Source: Chiridota heheva (taxonomy: Eukaryota; Echinodermata; Holothuroidea; Apodida; Chiridotidae). From it: a DNA stretch of 64,000 nt. The position numbers and the translations under genes are program-made. Of the stretch, positions 37,201-52,200 are shown piece by piece (the first letter of the stretch is position 1; the number at the start of each line of letters is the position of its first letter). Location: NCBI GenBank assembly GCA_020152595.1, contig JAIGNY010001829.1:427501-491500 (forward strand), read 5' to 3'. The notes under the pieces are model-generated. The model was not told the origin of the DNA. It worked only from the letters and a program-made list of their open reading frames with translations, and ran no database searches.

Positions 37201-40200
37201 CTAGTTGGATGGGATTTGTCAACATCAAAGGTTATGTCAGGTAGTTCAGTTGGTAGAGCGCACGACTGAGATGCTGGAGGTACCGGGTTCAAGCCCTGGT
37301 CAGGTCTAACCCGTTTTTCCACAGCTATGCAGACAGATACGCCATTTATCAAAGCAGAAGTACGTCGTTTGCAGCTCCTGCTCCCCCATTCAGCTGTTGA
37401 GAGAAGTGGCAATGGTTGAATGGTGCTCGCCTTCGGAGGAGACGTTAAGCCTTTGGTCCTGATGGTAGGGCAGTCACACCCTACCTGGTTCTCTGAACAC
37501 TATTCGAGAAGAGAAGCGTGAAAACGCGGTGTTCATTCACTTCCCTGAGCAAATGGATAGATGATGCACCATTCGGGCAGCTCCCCCATATTTTAAAAGT
37601 TCCGATGTTTGTAAAGCACTCTTGAATATGCTTGTATAGAAAGGGTGCTGCATAAAATAATTACTATTATTTATGTCATGCCAGAGAGGTCACATTACAT
37701 CAAGCTAAAAATAAGGAACTAAAGGTGCATACAAAGAGAGGCTAAATGAAAAGGAAAAGTAGAACAACATGTTGAGGCCAGGAGTAGAGGTGAAGTGGAT
37801 CCCCTGGGGTAGGGTATCCCTTGGGGTAGGGGATAATGTCTATGAACTCACCCATTCTGGTCTTGAACTGTATAGTTTCTTCTGCCTCACTGTAATGGAA
37901 AAGGGGAAAAATATAAACTCTAATGTTTAACAGAAAATTTCACTATTACTGCTCACAAATTGCAAAGACCACTTTCAATCGCTTAGCATGATTCAGAGCA
38001 TAAAAATATATAGACAAAGACTGAGAATAAAAACTTGATTGGTTAAAAGTTGTTGGTATGTCAAACAAGAAAGGTCAAGTAGAGGCAGAGAAGTCACATT
38101 TTATCAAATTAACAAGAGACATCACTGATGTAGGAAAAAGAGATATCACTGACATAGGAAAAAGATATATCACTAACGTAGGGAAAAGCGATATTACCGA
38201 CGTAGGAAAAAGAGACATCACAGATGTAGGAAAAAGAGATATTACAGATGTAGGAAAAAGAGATATCACTGATGTAGGAAAAAGAGATATCACAGATGTA
38301 GGAAAAAGAGATATCACTGATGTAGGAAAAAGAGAAAATCGATGATTATAATACCAATTTCAATTCAGCATTTTGTTTGTTTTTGAGTTAATCTTTTCCA
38401 GTAAATGATGAGTAAGACTGCAGTGATATTTAAAGAGACCTATGTATAAGAGAATTAGTTTTGTAAGGAGTTAATTCAAGGAAACTAAATTATCAAAGGT
38501 TTTTTTTTTTTTTAATTCAATCTTGTTTCTGCCTGTTTCAATACTTTCCACTTAGTTTTATACAAGTTGTGCCTCTCTTACCCAAAACTTTTTGTGAGAA
38601 AAGGGAAGATCTGAAGATCAGAAAGTATTATACAATGTCCAGGGATGTAAGCTGTGAGTGGGAAACATAATGAACCTTTAAAACTCAAAGTACTGTACAG
38701 GTAATAGGTTTGAAGTTTTGCAGTCAATAAGCATCAAACAAACTTCACAACAGCTTATGAACCCCAATTGGGAGTAAAATACGGCAAAGCTTATCACACC
38801 AGCATTTAAAAATATTTTTGACCAGACATGCAATAATAACATACAAATATAATCCTTACTTTAATCTCATATCGCTAATTACCAAAAAATCCTGAGCTTA
38901 GCAAGAAATTCTGACAACTTAACATTCCTAAAATCAAAAGTGAAACAGGAGAATTCCAAAGATTTTTTATAGATTAACATTCCTGAAATCAAACGTGAAA
39001 CAGGGGAATTCCAATGATTTTTTATAGATTAACAAACGTGAAACAGGGGAATTCCAAAGATTATTTATAGACTATATGGATGCTAACACTTACACAGGCT
39101 TGCTTTTGGCCTGGAAATTGGTCTCCATGGCCTCCTCATCCTCTTTCTCCTTGGAGTTGATCTCAGCTCGCACCTGATCAAGAAGAATTCAAACTATAAA
39201 AGACATCAAAAATCTACAAATCGCTCATCCAGATGCCTGGGGCAACTAAAAATCTTAATTATCCAGACCATTGTTGTACCAGTAGGGCAACCCACTACTT
39301 AAAAGGTAAACGGACAGGTAGCAACCACTTTGTATAAATTGATACAAATGCCCTTTATAAACACTCACCACAAACACTTTCTTACAAAATCGATCCTAAA
39401 ATGTGGAAAATCCATGTCTCCAAATGTTTGCTCATTATGCTATAGCTTTTTCGTGACGTAATGGAAGGGCAGAACATCACATGACAAAGCCGACTCAGAT
39501 TCGCGTATCATATATTACAGCATGCCTTTGCCAATTGACAACTGAAAAATGGAAGCCGGAAAACGTCACGATTTTGAGAGTTCAGAAGGCTCCGACTCTG
39601 AACATGAAGAGGAATGCGAAAAGGAAGACACTTCTGAACAACTTTTGGCCAGCAGCGAAATACATCCCAATCAATTTGAGCCAGAATTCAATGGAGATGA
39701 AGAAGATGAAGATAAGAACGAGGGTGATCCACTTTGATTGAATGACACACAATGGTAACAATTTTACATTAACTTTCCTTTTGCCCTTTCCCCAATTGTT
39801 TACTCATTCAATAAATGAAGTATAACGTTTTAAATTACGTTTATCAGTACCATTTTTGTACAATCATTTATGCGGTTCTAAATTTTGTTCCAAAAATGGT
39901 TATATACACATTGTTTACAAATTAAACCAGATCCGCAAAAATGCCCAAACTTGAGTTGATATTTCCTCTTTTATCCACAAGAAAATGTTACAAAATAAGG
40001 AAAGGTTCACAATTTTCCAACTGCATAGACATGGCCAGTGATGTCATGCTTCAGTGCATATATACAAAAAAGTGCATAGTATATATACACTGAAGCATGA
40101 CATCACTGGCCATGTCTGGGCAGTTGGAATTGTGAGCCTTCCCTAATTAATAAGAACATTCATAGTTAGCAAATTTATGTTTAAGCGATATTCTGTCTGA

Positions 40201-43200
40201 TGCAATGAAACTGATGTTTTCACATAGCCTTGGTCAATGTGTACTTTGCAAAATCTATTTGAAAACACATGATATATGCCATGTACGCGAACGACTTATT
40301 TCTTATATGGTAAAAGCTCGCCAAAATCGTTGTGTCCTATTTTATGCCAAATGCCTCTTTCTTTTTTTAATAGTGGAAGTCCATTTGTTTCTTGGGCTTA
40401 ATTTTTCACTTTTTCGCAAATATCTCAAAACAAATGGAAATTTTTGATAGATGTGTGTTAATGAAATGTTCAGAATATTAAAAGGAACATATTTATGGCA
40501 AAATCTCTACCTGTCCATATACCTTTAACAAAACCTATGTTTTCCATATATGCAAAAAAATATTTAGAACCATATTTTCTTCAAGACAACCACAAATGTA
40601 GTACAAATGTAGTACAAATGTAGTAGTCAGCTTGACTTGCTGATCCCAGAAATACACCTAGCAGAGAATGCTTCCCACTAAGTGTATTCCAACATCAAGC
40701 TTACAGAAGATCTGTACATCTCTTAAAGTTGAACATTCTTAAAACTTTTTTCTTAATTTCTATCATAGCAACAGCTGTCCCCTCCCCCTAAATCTTTGAT
40801 CTTGTATGATCAAGAAGTGAAGATAAGTATGTAATTTAGAGAAAATGATTGATGCATAAAATTTGAAACATTGACAGGGAGGGTCAAGTAGTGTCAAAGA
40901 GGTTTAATTAAATCCAAATAAATTTAATAGTCGCACAAGCGATGAAAGCACACCTCCCACCCCCATAAAGTAAGTGATACCCAAAGGTTAAATATACACT
41001 CAGATCATGATGACCCATGTGCATACCCCAGTTTCTTTGGTGCATGTGAATGAAAGCACACACCCCAACCCCAATGAAGTAAGTGATACCCAAAGGTTAA
41101 ATCTACACTCAGACCATGATTACCCATGTGCTTTCCCCAGTTTCTTTGGCGCAAGTGAATGACACCCCCACCCCGGAGAGGACACCAGCCTATTGTATGA
41201 TAAGTCCCCAGCAGTACTGGTACTCATTTACAGCTGAGTGGAAGTAGAGCAAATAGAAGAAAGTTTCTTGCTCAAGGGCACATTGCAGCACTCATGACAA
41301 AATGGTATCTTAAATTGGATATGAACATGACTCCATAACCACTGCACCACCCATACCCAATAAACTGTGTACACAAAGGTGGCATCCTGGACAATGCCAA
41401 TATCTGCAAATGTAGGAAAGGGCTGGAGGATTGATTTATTTTCAGTTTAGAAGATGTAAAAATAGAGTTTGGACCATACCTTGTGCAGCAGGGCATAATC
41501 CAGCCCCTTTACCAAATGAGTATGCTCCATGTCACCACCAAGGTACTTACTCTCCTCAATCAACTGCTTCCTACGATTGGCTGCTCCTTCGTCACTGAAG
41601 AGAAACAAAAAGGAAATCAGAAATGAATGTACACATATATCTCATGTTAAGAAAATGCTAAAAAAAAAGTGCTTGCTACTGGTAGGTTGGAATTCAAATA
41701 CTTTATTAGTAAATGAAGAGTTACTCACATGACATCACATATATGTTAATTTTTTGTGAAAAATCAGGCTTAAATCCTCAGAAAAATATAACAAAGTTTT
41801 TTCTTCACGATTTCTGTTTTGTTTTTTCTTTATGATATAAGGTTAATTTTAATGAAAGTAATAATAGTTTGCCAGAGTCCTAAACTGCCAACAAATCAGT
41901 TTTCTCAGATGAAGAAATCACCCTGAAAACCAAACATCGCAAACGATACAAATCCTCTTGCCGCTAATTAAATGTTTTCCAGCCTCTGTCACACCTGCCA
42001 TCCCACCCTCTGTTCCACATGCCATACAATGCTACTTCCTTCCCTACAGGAAATCATACAAAAAAATCCAGATGCCATTCCACCGCATGACCATATGTCA
42101 TCACACCTGCAATCAAGACGACATCCACCCATATGACTAGCAAACCTGCCCCACATGTCATCCTTCCCTGTACCAGGTACCATCCCACCCTTCCCCATTC
42201 CATCCCTCCTTGTACTAAGTGACCAAGTGCCATCCCTCCCTGCCCCACAGGCCATTTCATACTATCCCACCCTGTCCCACATGCCATCCCATGACCCCCT
42301 CCATGCCCCATGCTATCCCAGGCCATTTCATGCTATCCCACCCTGTCCCACATGCTATTCCACATGCTATCCTATTGAAATCTAGAAATCTTTCATTACA
42401 TGCCATCCTGTCCCAAATGCCATGCCACCCTGTCCACATGTCATCTCATCCTGTCCCCATGCCATACCACCTCATCCCACATGCCATCCCAGCTTGTCAT
42501 AAATGCCATGACACAACCTTGTTTCACATGCCATGTCACCCTGTCCCACATGCCATCCCTCCCTGTCGTACATGCCATGACATCCTATCCCACATTCCTT
42601 GGCACCCTGTTCCACATGCCAACCTGTCCTTCATGCCACCCTGTCCCACATGCCACCCTGTCACACATGCCACCCTGTCACACATGCCACCCTGTCACAC
42701 ATGCCACCCTGTCCCACATGCCACCCTGTCCCACATGCCACCCTGTCCCACATGCCACCGTGTCACAAGCCATCTCACTCTGTCCCATATTATATCCCAT
42801 CCTGTCCCCCATGCCATCCCACCTTCATCTCAATTCCTACATCTTCCAATAATTGTCATCTTCCACCTGGCATTCTTTCCTTCCATCCCTCACTAACTAT
42901 CAACACAACATGCCCTATTCACCTACCATCCCCAGTTCACCTGCCATCCTCCATTTATCTACCATCCTCCATTCACTAACCATCCTCCATTCCCCAACAT
43001 GCCCCATTCACCCTCCATCCCTGTTTCACCTACTATCCCAACCATCTTTTGCTATTCATTCATCTACCAAATATACTCTGAACCAACCAGTCACATAAAT
43101 AATCATTCCAACATTCCAACCTTCACTAACTCCATTGCAGCACAGCTACCCCCCCCCCTCCCCACACCATAAATTAATCTGACACTCCCAATAAAAACAT

Positions 43201-46200
43201 ACTCAACTTATTTTCACTTATAAACAAATAGGGCTCATCTATCTACCAAATCATAATGAAAATTCATAGCAGATTAACTTGAAGTTTATCATAAGTCTAT
43301 TATGTTTCCACTCCATTCTAGCAAAACTGTATTATTTTTTCCCTATTCATTCCCAAGACACTTCATTATAAATTCCATTCAGTCATCACTTCTATTATTC
43401 AACTTATTTTCATCCCATGACTTGCTATTCAAGTGTGAAATGCATTTGTTTTAAGTTTTTTTCAAAGCAAGATTTTCCTTAATTTTCCTTGAAATAAATT
43501 TGTTTTCATAAAAATAGTTGGAATTTCTTTTCAAGGGCTAAAATCTATTTTTCCACAGCAGCTGAACAATGCGTGAGGTCGGACGGATAATGGATGTGGA
43601 CAAACAGATGGACGGACAGATGGACCAATGGTAAAGATGCTATATCCCCTCTTCACCAATTTTGTTGGCAAGTGGATAATAACTTGTCTATTGGACATAG
43701 ACATATTACAAATGTTTAAGAGAAATATCATGTTGTCAATAGAATTCCTTTTAGGTATGATGCAAAATCTAATAGAAACTTGTTGCACAGCATGCAAAAT
43801 GTATTTCTGTCAGGTATGACTACTTCTAACATTCCCCTTCTAAGTCTAAAACCTTGGCAGTGAGATCAAGCTTCGGCCTCCCCATTTGGCATCCGGGTTG
43901 GATCCCCAGTGGGTCCTCAATCAGTGATCTACAAAATAAAGTAAATACTCATGGAATTTTGTCGGGATGTACACTTGCTCATAAAGAATATACTATCAGC
44001 CAATCAACAGTTAAAGAATAATGTTTATGAATATTCATGAGGCTTACTGTTTGGCATCAGGTGCTACAGCTCTGTAGTTTGCCGTGGTGCTTCCAATCTC
44101 AGACTCCTCATAATCTGTTTTGCCGTCACGTCTTTCCCTGGCCTGAAGAAGAGACAAAATGAGGTGCAAGTTGCAAGACTTAAAAGGCAAAAATTGAATT
44201 AAATTTTATTATGGATTCAAATATTTAAAGGAAAAATAAGTTATTTCTCTAATTTTGATTTAGAAATATGCAACTAAATAGCTGTGAGCCACAAAAATTT
44301 AAAATCAATATTTCAATCAAATAAAAAAGAATTTTGAGGAATCTGGGGCAAAGATGTCAATACCAGCGGAGACGTCGATACCAGCAGAGACGTCGATACC
44401 AGCGGAGACGTCGATACCAGCAGAGACGTCGATACCAGCAGAGACGTCGATACCAGCAGAGACGTCGATACCAGCGGAGACGTCGATACCAGCGGAGACG
44501 TCGATACCAGCGGAGACGTCGATACCAGCAGAGACGTCGATACCAGCGGAGACGACGATACCAGCGGAGACGACGATACCAGCGGAGAGACGTCGATACC
44601 AGCGGAGACGTCGATACCAGCAGAGACGTCGATACCAGCGGAGACGTCGATACCAGCGGAGACGTCGATACCAGCGGAGATGTCAATATTATCCTCTACT
44701 GTATTTGATCAACCAGGGCCATAATTCTTCTCCATAAAGTAGAAAGGGGAAATGGGACTGGTGGTTATGAGAGTTTGGTATGGAGAACTCCCCCTCCCTT
44801 CCTCTCGCCCTACAAAGCTTAACATCTTAACCAAGATGTACATTCTAAAGCTAAGAATTTCAAGAGAGAACATAACCTTTTTCAACAGTTTATACCTTCT
44901 TTTTTTCAACTCACCTTCCCCCTCCCCCCCACCCCCTCCCCACACACACTCACCTCGGAAATAAGTCCTAAGATAAATATATTTGACCACTACAGTAATC
45001 TTTCAATTTATTTCATTTTTCATTTTAAATACTTCATTCCAACCAAACAATTACAAATTTAATATATACATATACATCAAGTGAAATTAGATACATATTG
45101 TAAAATATATACTGATTGTTTAAACTTAAATAAGAGTAACATGGTTTAACAAAAATAAACAGTGGCTGAGGAGATTTTGCAAAAACTACCTAAAGCTTAT
45201 GGGTGCAAAACCCCCAAATGCTACAACAGCAGAAAACAAGACAATAGATAATCAATTCAGTATGTATATACACTCCCCCTTCCCTCATTCCAACCTTTCT
45301 AAACCCCACCCTCCCTGACCTCCTCTCCATCAATACCACCTAAACCTACCCTTATCACCTCCCAAAACAAAACCGTTAAGGATACAAGAAAATGCACAAT
45401 ACAAGTGCATAATACATAGGTTAGAATAAACTTATATAGTCTACTTAGGTTAGAGAATAGGATATTTTACCATCGACAACAATTATTACTACTGGTCATT
45501 ATAAGCAGATAAGAGATAGTTCTTGATTACTACTGGTATTTATAAGCAGATAAGAGATAGTTCTTGATTAGTACTGGTCTTTATAAGCAGATAAGAAATG
45601 GTTCTTGATTACTACTGGTCTTTATGAGCAGATAAGAGATAGTTCTTGATTACTACTGGTCTTTATAAGCAGATAAGAAATGGTTCTTGATTACTACTGG
45701 TCTTTATAAGCAAATAAGAGATAGTTCTTGATTACTACTGGTCTTTATAAGCAGATAAGAAATGGTTCTTGATTACTACTGGTCTTTATGAGCAGATAAG
45801 AGATAGTTCTTGATTACTACTGGTCTTCATAAGCAGATAAGAGATAGTTCTTGATTACTACTGGTCTTTATAAGCAGATAAGAAATGGTTCTTGATTACT
45901 ACTGGTCTTTATAAGCAGATAAGAGATAGTTCTTGATTACTACTGGTCTTCATAAGCAGATAAGAGATAGTTCTTGATTACTACTGGTCTTTATAAGCAG
46001 ATAAGAAATGGTTCTTGATTACTACTGGTCTTTATAAGCAGATAAGAGATAGTTCTTGATTACTACTGGTCTTTATAAGCAGATAAGAGATAGTTCTTGA
46101 TTACTACTGGTCTTTATGAGCAGATAAGAGATAGTTCTTGATTACTACTGGTCTTTATGAGCAGATAAGAAATGGTTCTTGATTACTACTGGTCTTTATA

Positions 46201-49200
46201 AGCAGATAAGAGATAGTTCTTGATTACTACTGGTCTTTATAAGCAGATAAGAGATAGTTCTTGATTACTACTGGTCTTTATAAGCAGATAAGAAATGGTT
46301 CTTGATTACTACTGGTCTTTATAAGCAGATAAGAGATAGTTCTTGATTACTACTGGTCTTTATAAGCAGATAAGAGATAGTTCTTGATTACTACTGGTCT
46401 TTATAAGCAGATAAGAGATAGTTCTTGATTACTACTGGTCTTTATGAGCAGATAAGAGATAGTTCTTGATTACTACTGGTCTTTATGAGCAGATAAGAAA
46501 TGGTTCTTGATTACTACTGGTCTTCATAAGCAGATAAGAGATAGTTCTTGATTACTACTGGTCTTTATGAGCAGATAAGAGATAGTTCTTGATTACTACT
46601 GGTCTTTATAAGCAAATAAGAGATAGTGCTTGATTACTACTGGTCTTTATAAGCAGATAAGAGATAGTTCTTGATTACTACTGGTCTTTATAAGCAGATA
46701 AGAAATGGTTCTTGATTACTACTGGTCTTTATAAGCAGATAAGAGATAGTTCTTGATTACTACTGGTCTTTATAAGCAGATAAAAGATAGTTCTTTAATG
46801 GGACTTCAAAGAGTTCAAGGAAGCATAATTTTTATATCTGTGGGAAGCGAGTTTCAAATCTTAGCACCAACAACCGAACATATATCTGTGAGGAAGTAAG
46901 CTTTGGATAAGGTAAACAAAGATTTATATCTCGTAAACTTACTCTGTCTCTGTACTTTTTGGCCAACTCCGCTTCTCTTTCCATCTCCTGCCTCTTCAAC
47001 TTGGCATAAAAACTGTGAAGAGAAAAAAAGTTATTGGTAAGGAAGTTTTTAAAATATTGACGAGGTACTTATCGATCAAGCAGAACTGGCAGAAGGTCAA
47101 CAGAAGCTGGAATGACGTCAGGTCATTGGGCTGGAAGACCAGATAGAGTGAGCTAACTGTCTCATGCATACGAAAGGAGCTTCTATGACTAAATAAGTTT
47201 CTCATTCTGCTAACAAATCGGGTTGGTAAATAGACATAAAACTTTTTATCAATGTTTGTACATACCTTGTCATTTTGTGTTGGTATACAGTATTTGACAA
47301 ATTAAGTGCCTCTGCTTTAATAAGCACCAACCCAACAAATTTTGACTAATAACATTTATTTGATTATTTATAAGACTTAAACATGTTTTAATACATTAAT
47401 TGCTTATTTTGCATCTGACGTTTAGGTTTTTATGGTGGTTATTGTGGGGATAGTATACAACCAGTTCACACAATGCAGTTTAGCATGCTGCACACTGTCC
47501 CTGAGCATGGGCGCTTATTAGGAAGAAAGTTTGGCCCTAAAAAGTGTTGCAATTCTTTATTACGCCAAATACAGTAAATGTTGTTGAGTCGGTTAGGTTT
47601 CTTCTTCTTCAAAAAGATGGCTTACACCTGGAAATCATGGACTGAAGCTTGTGACATGCTTTTAAGCTCTTATCTATTTGACCAACTGTCACTTAATAGG
47701 TTACTGGGGGGCAATCAGCTTATAAGGGCTTTGTGTTATAAGTGTCTCCTCTGAAGAGACTGCAGACAAATAACTTTAATTTGTTGATACATCTAGAGTG
47801 AACAATTAATAGAATACAGGAATATCTTTCCTTTGGGTACAGCAGGAAGCATGTTATCTGCTTGAATGCTCCTTACACCAAAATGTTAAAATGAGACAAG
47901 ACCTACTAGGAACCCAAACCAGAAGCAATGTATAATGCCACAGGGAGAACCTACAATCCCTGACAAAAATAAATGGCACAAAACCTCAATAGTGACATTT
48001 TTGCAGCCAACATCAAAATAGGCATGGGGGTGGGAGTGGGGTGGGGAGGGGTGGCATATAATTGAAAGTTTATGTCAATGAGACACAAATTCAATATGAC
48101 ATGAATCTCTAGTATTTTGTGTCATCAATTTTGTCCGGGATTTGTAGTTCATTGTAAGTTTAAAGCAGATGAGAGTGCAAGACTCCCCATAAATGGAATG
48201 CCAGTCCATCACAGGATAACTCCCCAGTCCTCACTTCAAGCCGAGTTGACTGCAGCAACTGAAAATTAAGTGTCTTACACAAGAACACAATGTGGAACCC
48301 AAGAGTAGAAATCGGACACAGAGTAGGAATCAAACCCAGATTAGGAATCAAGCCAAGCACTTTAGAGTCAAACACTCTACCAATGAGCTATTACACTTCC
48401 CGCAACGACAACTAGTGAACACACAATTACAATGACGGGGTCGTCGCCTGCGTATTCGGTTATGATAGTAACAATGCTTTCACGAAACGCTTAATACGAC
48501 CCGGATGAGAACACAGGTACGATGTACGGACAGACATAACATCGACAACCTAGTCAATGTCCACAGCCTTTGATAACCAGTTGTGGTACACTGGCGTGTC
48601 TACCCAACCCAGGCTTGAACCCAGGGCCTCGTGGTCTGTAGACAGGTAAGATAACCGCTACACCACAAGATATGTTTCTTTTTTTAACTTAACCAATCTA
48701 ATCAAAAATTTGTTTAATCTTTTTAGATATTTTTTTAATCTAATACAAACAGAGCTTTACCATAATTTTTCTCCTCGAGCAACTGGAAAAGCAACACACC
48801 ACCTAAAATATTACACCTAGTATAGACAGACTGGGCTGGAGTGTCTTATATCTAACAAGACTGATGCTGCAAATGGAAACAAACTGGGGAGAGGAAGAAT
48901 GATAAAATCCCCAACCTTAAGCCTCCTATACATATCTGCTCTATTACATACCTCTTTTTCTTCCGTCTTCTTGCACGTGGATCATCATCTTCATTATACT
49001 CTTTAACGGCTCTGAAGAAAAGACACAAGAAGAACATTTTGGCTATATTCATCACCAGGACAACAGCAGAAAAAACTTTTTAGCGGTAGGTGAAAATAAA
49101 ACCGAGGCATGATGACAAACAATAATAATAATTTTCTTTCTTTTATGCAGTCAACATCCAATGAGCAGTTGGTTTGCCAGTGGTGGATGTGACAAGATGT

Positions 49201-52200
49201 GAGGGGTTGTGGATAACCTTCCAGCAGATGGATGTGGGAGGAGAACTAAATGTGACCAATCTTAAAGTGAGAAATAACAACTTTTGAAAAGAATCTCAAC
49301 ATAACTATTCTTAAGAGTTAACTACTAGAGTCCCAGGGGGTCCAAAACATGACTACAATTTTTCGGATTTTTTTTTTCTTTTTAAAATTGATTTTCATAA
49401 CTTTTTCGTTTTGTATCACTACAAGTTTAGTTTATATGAATGCTAAGACAAACTTTTCAATAAAAATGTCAAAATAAAGAAAATATCGACATAAACATGC
49501 AAATTTTGGACAAAATTAGGCTGATTAGGAATAATGAAAATGGATTTTTTTTTTTACATTTTTAGATTGTTTGTGAAATTTCCTTTCTAATTATATTAGT
49601 CTGAATTTTTCTCAAAGCAAAACCTGCAAAAACAATGAAAATCGTGCATCCAGTCTTGAATTCGAACCCGGGACACCCATACAGTACTCCCACATTTTGA
49701 CTATTACATATTTATACATTTTTTTTATTTTCAAAAGTTGCTCATTTTTCTGTAAAGAACTATTCAAGCTCTTTCAAATGATAGTATGAAATTTTTCACA
49801 ACTTTTGCCCAAGAATCACTGCTGATAGGCCTGGATTTGATGAAATAAAATAAAAAAGTCTTTGGGGAAAAAATGGTTTTTCGCTAACTTTTGTGCATTT
49901 TTTTAATTTTCAAAAAGTTACATTTTCTGAAAGAAGTATTCGAGCTCTTTCAAATGATACCAGAATCACTGCTGTAGGCCTATTTGATGAAGTAAAATAA
50001 AAAAAAAAATTTAAGGGTTAAGGTGTATTAATACATTTTGCCACAAATAAAGTATGTAAAACTGAAACATAAAACACATAACTGTATTATCAACCTTTCT
50101 ATCTAAATATATAATTCATTCTGTAGGAAGCTAATGAAATATCAAACAGCCTTTGCATACTTACGCCGAGCTGCTGCTCAAGGATCTTGAAGTGGGAGGA
50201 GCCTCGCCGGGTGCCGCCCTTGGCGTCATCAAAAGCTGCCGAAAGTCTGCATTTGTCAGGTGAAGCACACTGTGTAAAAAACATAAGTTTGATGGAGTAC
50301 CAAAGGTGCAGTAGATTACAATTCAATGAAATAGCTAAAAAACCCCAAATTTATTAGATAATAATGTACAAAATTTTAGATGACATAGGCTATCATAGAC
50401 CACTTCAATTCTGGATCAGCAATTTCTGAGCAGGAGAAATTTGACGGAGCAGGGTAATAATACCTGATCGGTTTAACGACCGCTGTGCTGTAATGGCTGC
50501 ACGGTTGAGTATAGTCCTCGGAACTTGTGAAAGTTTTTAACTTGTAAGACATTTAACAAAAGGTCAAAGCATTTTCAAGTGCGATTGTAGGAAAGCGCTA
50601 TATAAAAACTGAGTATTATTATTATTATACTATTATTTTTATTTCTGGAAAACTGATTTAAATAATGTAAGATGGGAAAAATGTATGTGTCCATAATGGA
50701 CCAAAGGTATACTGGGGGAATCTTATCAAGCAATCCAACACTGGAGGTTTCTTGGTCGTCTGCACATTTAATGCAGGGTATGGGGTGCTTTCAAACGCTA
50801 ATCATACATTGTGTGAACGTTTTACATGAAAGTAATTAACATGCGCATTGTTGGTTACAACTTTTCTTCAAGCAACTGCTGGTGATTGGCTGGGTAAAAA
50901 AGGGAAGTTCCCCAGTAGTTGATTGTTCAAAGTACTGAAGTAATCACGTTCTGCTTCAAATAATCTATACACTATTGACTGTATACAAATGAATTGTGAC
51001 TGATCCTAAGCTCTAAAGCAAATAAACCACAGGTACAGTAATAAATCAAAAAGTATCTGGGTCCAAATTATCAAATTAGACACAAATATTCCTTTGAGCA
51101 TTAAGGGCAGTCATTAAATTTTGAAAATAACATTAAGTAATGGCCGACCACAGTGTGAGAATTTATTAATACATATTGTGTCAAATTTGTGGTGTATGAA
51201 TGGGAAAGCAGCCTAAAATCTTTAGGAATTCTTTCACTAATTTCAGTGATCAGAAAGGATAAGGATGTCTTTACATTACAGATAATTGATTGGGCAGGAT
51301 ATGGCCACAACCCACAAACTCTTAATTTAAGAGTAAAGGCTGTAACACACCGAACACGACACGGCGAGCAATTTTTTAGATAATCATACAGGAAACAAAT
51401 ATTATAAGATGCTTTGACTTTTGCTTACACAATGAAGTTTACAATTAAAGCTTTCTGATGATACTGGAAAATTTGTTAGAAATGCTTTTTTGTTCAAACT
51501 GTGGAGAAATTCGCTTTAGTGGGGCGCAATTTTCTGTCGCGAAGTGAATTTTGCTTTAATGGGTGTAGAAAGGCCCTTTCAATCAATTTTCAAATATCAT
51601 CTGAATAGCCATGCAATGACAATGTTTCTCTGAAAACAAGAGGTCAAATTGTTTGTTTTCCTTTCTTTTATTTAAATTTGTTTAAAAAATTGCTCATCGC
51701 GCTGCATTTGGTGTGTAACGGCCTTAAGTGTAAAGTATTCAAGAATATAGTAGGTATTCAAAAATGGATAAACGTTAGAATTTTCAGATGTCCGTTGAAC
51801 AAGAATATACATTTGCATACAAAGGTATGACCTGGTCACTTTATGATAGTTTTTAACATTTGGGATTTTCGATATTTTCTTGATACATTTTACAACAATA
51901 TAAATAGTTAGTGTTAGCTGTCTGTAAATACTTTTAGAAAGGTCTACAAGTCCCAATCCTTCTATCCCACCCTTTTCTCATAGCACCTACAGTGCATATA
52001 ATTTTGAAGATTCATCTTTTAAATTTTCATTATGTAAAAAGAAAGGCACCTACAAAATCATCACAATATAAACAACACAACAACCTTATACCACACTATA
52101 TTGATGATAAAATTTCATATTCACCAAAGTCAGAATTTTCATAGAGATCGAATATTTTACTTCTATTATTTATCCCAGAAAGACTTACCTTGCATCTGAG

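Noticed and set aside
37234-37305. tRNA gene on the plus strand
   Set aside because: Same reason: tRNA-like head of a SINE with a conserved body and a retroposon tail.
44334-44737. Arg/Gln-rich and Pro/Ala/Glu-rich frames in the 18-bp array
   Set aside because: All are translations of one 18-bp unit in different frames and lie inside an IK intron.
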